64,000 bases of DNA from contig NZ_CP125781.1 of the NCBI RefSeq assembly GCF_030053895.1, forward strand, positions 3,038,001-3,102,000, in the 5' to 3' direction. The stretch is from Trabulsiella odontotermitis. GTDB taxonomy: Bacteria > Pseudomonadota > Gammaproteobacteria > Enterobacterales > Enterobacteriaceae. The position numbers and the translations under genes are program-made. The notes beneath the pieces are model-generated. The model made no database searches and had not been told where the DNA came from. It worked only from the letters and a program-made list of their open reading frames with translations. Shown in pieces: positions 60,247-64,000 of this stretch (position 1 is the first letter of the stretch; each line of letters begins with the position of its first letter).

Positions 60247-61925
60247 TGGCCGCTCAGGGATTTTTACTGATTGCCGGTTTTTTACTGGTGCTGTTCATAC
60301 TGTCGCGCCCGCTCGGGACGCTGCTTGCGCGCATGATTAACGATACCCCGCTGCCGGGTGTTGCTGGTGTGGAACGCGGGATCTGGCGACTTCTCGGCAT
60401 TCGCCCACAGGAGATGGGCTGGCGCCAGTATCTGATGGCGCTGTTGCTGCTCAATATCTTTGGCCTGGTGGTTCTGTTCGTTCTGCTGATGTGTCAGGGC
60501 GTGCTGCCGCTGAACCCGCAAAACCTGCCGGGTCTGTCCTGGCATCTGGCGCTGAACACCGCAGTCAGCTTTGTAACCAACACCAACTGGCAGTCCTACT
60601 CTGGTGAAACCACCATGAGTTATCTGAGCCAGATGGCGGGGCTGACAGTACAGAACTTTCTCTCTGCCGCCACCGGTATCGCGGTGATCTTCGCCCTGAC
60701 GCGTGCGTTTGCCCGTCGTAGCGCCACCACGCTCGGTAACGCCTGGGTGGATTTAACCCGCATTACGCTATGGGTGTTGTTGCCGCTGTCGCTTGTTATC
60801 GCGCTGTTTTTTATCCAGCAGGGCGCGCTGCAAAACCTCCTGCCATACCAGCCATTCACCTCGCTTGAAGGGGCAAAACAACTGCTGCCGATGGGGCCGG
60901 TCGCCTCGCAGGAAGCGATAAAAATGCTGGGCACCAACGGTGGCGGCTTCTTTAACGCTAACTCATCGCACCCGTTCGAAAACCCCACGGCGCTGACTAA
61001 CTTTGTACAAATGCTGGCGATTTTCCTGATCCCCGCCGCGCTGTGCTTCGCCTTTGGCGATGCTGTCGGCGATCGGGGTCAGGGGCGCACCCTGCTGTGG
61101 GCGATGTCGATCATTTTCGTCGTTGCCGTGGCAGTGGTGATGTGGGCGGAAACACAGGGCAACCCGCACCTGATGGCGCTGGGCGCGGACAGCAATATCA
61201 ATATGGAAGGCAAAGAGAGTCGCTTTGGCATCCTCGCCAGCAGCCTGTTTGCGGTAATAACCACTGCGGCCTCTTGTGGAGCGGTGAACGCGATGCACGA
61301 CTCCTTTACCGCATTGGGCGGCATGGTGCCGATGTGGCTGATGCAGATTGGTGAAGTGGTGTTCGGCGGTGTCGGCTCCGGGCTGTACGGCATGCTGCTG
61401 TTTGTGCTGCTGGCGGTGTTTATCGCCGGGCTGATGATCGGCCGCACGCCGGAATACCTCGGTAAAAAAATCGACGTGCGCGAAATGAAAATGACCGCGC
61501 TGGCGATTCTGGTCACGCCGACGCTGGTCCTGCTCGGTACGGCGCTGGCGATGATGACCGACGCCGGACGCAGCGGCATGCTCAACCCTGGCACGCACGG
61601 TTTCAGCGAAGTGTTGTACGCCGTCTCCTCTGCGGCCAACAACAATGGCAGCGCCTTTGCCGGTCTGAGCGCCAACACACCATTCTGGAACTGCCTGCTG
61701 GCCTTCTGCATGTTCTTCGGACGTTTTGCCATCATCGTGCCGGTCATGGCGATTGCCGGTTCGCTGGTGACGAAAAAAATACAACCTGCCAGCACCGGGA
61801 CGCTGCCGACGCACGGCGCACTTTTCGTGGGGTTGCTGATCGGCACCGTTTTATTAGTCGGCGCGCTGACCTTCATTCCCGCGCTGGCGCTGGGGCCGGT
61901 CGCTGAACATCTCTCGTTATTTTAA
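60246..61925 (+). CDS. kdpA: K+-transporting ATPase subunit A
   Basis: KdpA is the K+-selective channel-like subunit of the high-affinity KdpFABC pump. The 559-residue protein has about ten helices and four degenerate selectivity-filter loops, visible as SFVTNTNWQSYSGE, LGTNGGGFFNANSSHPFENP, TTAASCGAVNAMHDSF and SSAANNNGSAFAGLS. It is two residues longer than E. coli. Confidence 0.98.
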   Translation: MAAQGFLLIAGFLLVLFILSRPLGTLLARMINDTPLPGVAGVERGIWRLLGIRPQEMGWRQYLMALLLLNIFGLVVLFVLLMCQGVLPLNPQNLPGLSWHLALNTAVSFVTNTNWQSYSGETTMSYLSQMAGLTVQNFLSAATGIAVIFALTRAFARRSATTLGNAWVDLTRITLWVLLPLSLVIALFFIQQGALQNLLPYQPFTSLEGAKQLLPMGPVASQEAIKMLGTNGGGFFNANSSHPFENPTALTNFVQMLAIFLIPAALCFAFGDAVGDRGQGRTLLWAMSIIFVVAVAVVMWAETQGNPHLMALGADSNINMEGKESRFGILASSLFAVITTAASCGAVNAMHDSFTALGGMVPMWLMQIGEVVFGGVGSGLYGMLLFVLLAVFIAGLMIGRTPEYLGKKIDVREMKMTALAILVTPTLVLLGTALAMMTDAGRSGMLNPGTHGFSEVLYAVSSAANNNGSAFAGLSANTPFWNCLLAFCMFFGRFAIIVPVMAIAGSLVTKKIQPASTGTLPTHGALFVGLLIGTVLLVGALTFIPALALGPVAEHLSLF

Positions 61926-61945
61926 GTCGTACGGAGCCTTATTTT

Positions 61946-63994
61946 ATGAGTCGCAAACCCATGGCCCTGTTTGAACCCTCGCTGGTCCGCCAGGCGCTGA
62001 TCGATTCTGTTAAAAAACTAAGTCCTGACATTCAGTGGCGCAATCCTGTGATGTTTATCGTCTGGATCGGCAGCGTACTGACGACCGTGCTGGCGATCGC
62101 CATGGCCACCGGTCACCTCACCGGCGATGCCTTCTTTACCGGCGCTGTCAGCCTGTGGTTGTGGTTTACCGTGCTGTTCGCCAACTTTGCGGAAGCGATG
62201 GCGGAAGGCCGCAGCAAGGCGCAGGCCAACAGCCTGCGTGGCGTGAAGAAAACGGCGTTCGCCCGTAAGCTGCGCGCGCCGCACCATGGCGCTCAGGTTG
62301 ATCACGTTCCGGCGGACGAGTTACGTAAAGGCGACGTGGTACTGGTCGAGGCCGGGGATATTATCCCCTGCGATGGCGAAGTGATCGAAGGCGGCGCGTC
62401 CGTTGACGAGAGCGCCATCACCGGGGAATCGGCGCCAGTGATCCGCGAATCCGGCGGCGACTTCGCCTCGGTGACCGGCGGCACGCGCATTCTTTCCGAC
62501 TGGCTGGTGGTGCAGTGCAGCGTTAACCCGGGCGAAACCTTCCTCGACAGAATGATCGCCATGGTTGAAGGCGCCCAGCGTCGCAAAACGCCGAACGAGA
62601 TCGCGCTGACCATTTTGCTGGTGGCGCTGACCATCGTCTTCCTGCTGGCGACCGCCACTATCTGGCCCTTCTCCACCTGGGGCGGCGCGGCGGTCAGCGT
62701 GACCGTGCTGGTGGCGCTGCTGGTGTGTCTGATCCCGACCACCATCGGCGGTCTGCTGTCGGCGATTGGCGTCGCCGGGATGAGCCGGATGCTCGGTGCG
62801 AATGTGATAGCTACCAGCGGTCGCGCCGTGGAAGCCGCCGGTGACGTCGACGTTCTGTTGCTGGATAAAACCGGCACCATTACCCTCGGCAACCGTCAGG
62901 CTTCTGATTTTCTGCCCACCAGAGGCACCGATGAACGCACGCTGGCCGATGCCGCGCAACTGGCGTCGCTGGCGGATGAGACACCAGAAGGCCGCAGCAT
63001 TGTGGTGCTCGCCAAACAGCGCTTTAACCTGCGCGAGCGCGACGTGCAACAACTGCATGCCACGTTCGTGCCCTTCACCGCCCAGACGCGGATGAGCGGC
63101 ATTAACATCGACAACCGGATGATCCGCAAAGGCTCTGTTGATGCGATTCGCCGCCACGTTGAAGCCAACAACGGCCACTTCCCGGCGGACGTTGACCAAC
63201 TGGTGGAAAGTGTCGCACGCCAGGGCGCCACACCGCTGGTGGTGGTGGAAGGCGCGAATGTCCTCGGCGTTATCGCCCTGAAAGACATCGTAAAAGGCGG
63301 CATTAAAGAGCGTTTTGCCCAGTTGCGCAAAATGGGTATTAAAACGGTGATGATCACCGGCGACAACCGGCTGACGGCTGCCGCTATCGCTGCCGAAGCC
63401 GGGGTGGATGATTTCCTCGCCGAAGCCACGCCGGAGGCCAAGCTGGCGCTGATTCGCCAGTATCAGGCGGAAGGACGACTGGTAGCGATGACCGGTGACG
63501 GCACCAACGATGCGCCAGCGCTGGCACAGGCCGATGTGGCGGTGGCGATGAACTCCGGGACTCAGGCGGCGAAAGAAGCGGGCAACATGGTGGATCTCGA
63601 CTCCAACCCCACCAAGCTGATTGAAGTCGTACACATCGGGAAACAGATGCTGATGACCCGCGGTTCGTTAACCACATTCAGTATTGCCAACGACGTGGCG
63701 AAATACTTCGCCATTATTCCGGCAGCATTCGCGGTAACGTATCCGCAACTGGGCGTGCTGAACGTGATGCATCTGCACTCTCCGGCGTCGGCGATTTTAA
63801 GCGCGGTGATCTTTAACGCGCTGATCATCGTGTTCCTGATCCCGCTGGCGCTGAAAGGGGTGAGTTACAAGCCGCTGACCGCCTCAGCGATGCTGCGCCG
63901 TAACCTGTGGATTTACGGCCTCGGCGGCCTGCTGGTGCCGTTTGTTGGCATCAAAATTATCGATCTTCTGTTAACCCTGCTGGGTCTGGTGTGA
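61946..63994 (+). CDS. kdpB: K+-transporting P-type ATPase subunit B
   Basis: KdpB is the ATP-hydrolysing P-type subunit. The 682-residue protein equals E. coli. The phosphorylated Asp307 lies in LLLDKTGTITLGNRQ, the actuator TGES at 159-162 includes the inhibitory Ser162, and the hinge MTGDGTNDAPALAQADV is intact. It ends 6 bp before the window edge; GAGGAAA after its stop is the ribosome-binding site of kdpC. Confidence 0.98.
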   Translation: MSRKPMALFEPSLVRQALIDSVKKLSPDIQWRNPVMFIVWIGSVLTTVLAIAMATGHLTGDAFFTGAVSLWLWFTVLFANFAEAMAEGRSKAQANSLRGVKKTAFARKLRAPHHGAQVDHVPADELRKGDVVLVEAGDIIPCDGEVIEGGASVDESAITGESAPVIRESGGDFASVTGGTRILSDWLVVQCSVNPGETFLDRMIAMVEGAQRRKTPNEIALTILLVALTIVFLLATATIWPFSTWGGAAVSVTVLVALLVCLIPTTIGGLLSAIGVAGMSRMLGANVIATSGRAVEAAGDVDVLLLDKTGTITLGNRQASDFLPTRGTDERTLADAAQLASLADETPEGRSIVVLAKQRFNLRERDVQQLHATFVPFTAQTRMSGINIDNRMIRKGSVDAIRRHVEANNGHFPADVDQLVESVARQGATPLVVVEGANVLGVIALKDIVKGGIKERFAQLRKMGIKTVMITGDNRLTAAAIAAEAGVDDFLAEATPEAKLALIRQYQAEGRLVAMTGDGTNDAPALAQADVAVAMNSGTQAAKEAGNMVDLDSNPTKLIEVVHIGKQMLMTRGSLTTFSIANDVAKYFAIIPAAFAVTYPQLGVLNVMHLHSPASAILSAVIFNALIIVFLIPLALKGVSYKPLTASAMLRRNLWIYGLGGLLVPFVGIKIIDLLLTLLGLV

Positions 63995-64000
63995 GGAAAT

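Overview
This 64 kb window is a chromosomal segment of a gammaproteobacterium in the Enterobacteriaceae. Nearly every protein is close to a known Escherichia/Salmonella/Citrobacter/Klebsiella protein, and the gene order bio - gal - nadA/tRNA - tol/pal - cyd - suc/sdh - gltA - kdp is the enteric backbone read in the direction opposite to the usual E. coli map. An intact histidine-utilisation (hut) cluster between bio and gal, and the lack of several E. coli K-12 loci (mngRAB, nei, abrB, ybgOPQD, dtpD, ybhDHIJ), suggest a Citrobacter/Salmonella/Klebsiella-type enteric rather than E. coli. The species cannot be fixed from sequence reading alone. No insertion sequence, prophage gene or CRISPR array was seen.

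Layout. 1-4.0 kb: biotin genes (bioF cut by the window edge, bioB, BirA operator, divergent bioA) and ybhB. 4.0-11.9 kb: histidine catabolism, with a ProY/HutT-like permease, hutH and hutU in one unit and hutC, hutG and hutI in another; both units have HutC-type operators over their promoters. 12.0-15.3 kb: a lambda attB-like core, ybhC, pgl and ybhA. 15.3-20.7 kb: molybdate transport and its control (modABC, acrZ, modE, modF). 20.7-26.1 kb: galETKM with its complete regulatory region, then gpmA. 26.1-30.8 kb: aroG, ybgS, zitB, pnuC, nadA.

30.85-31.85 kb: a stable-RNA operon with four tRNA-Lys(UUU) and one tRNA-Val(UAC). Each tRNA-Lys is followed by a repeat module that ends in a copy of the last 18 nt of tRNA-Lys. 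31.9-37.5 kb: the Tol-Pal envelope system (ybgC, tolQRAB, pal, cpoB). 37.6-40.7 kb: cytochrome bd oxidase (cydA, cydB, cydX, ybgE). 41.4-42.6 kb: an orphan fimbrial-type adhesin gene, the only clearly accessory protein gene. 42.8-54.4 kb: TCA-cycle genes sdhCDAB-sucABCD with a probable 3'-UTR sRNA (SdhX), divergent from gltA. 54.5-59.6 kb: 5-oxoprolinase genes pxpBCA with ybgI, then phrB and ybgA. 59.6-64.0 kb: ybfA and kdpFAB (kdpC would follow).

Most of the window is core metabolism, energy generation and envelope maintenance. The most unusual items are the tRNA-derived repeat modules, the lone adhesin in the cydA-sucD gap, the attB-like core with one T fewer than lambda's, and the matched pair of hut operators. 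I found no convincing undescribed multi-gene system.
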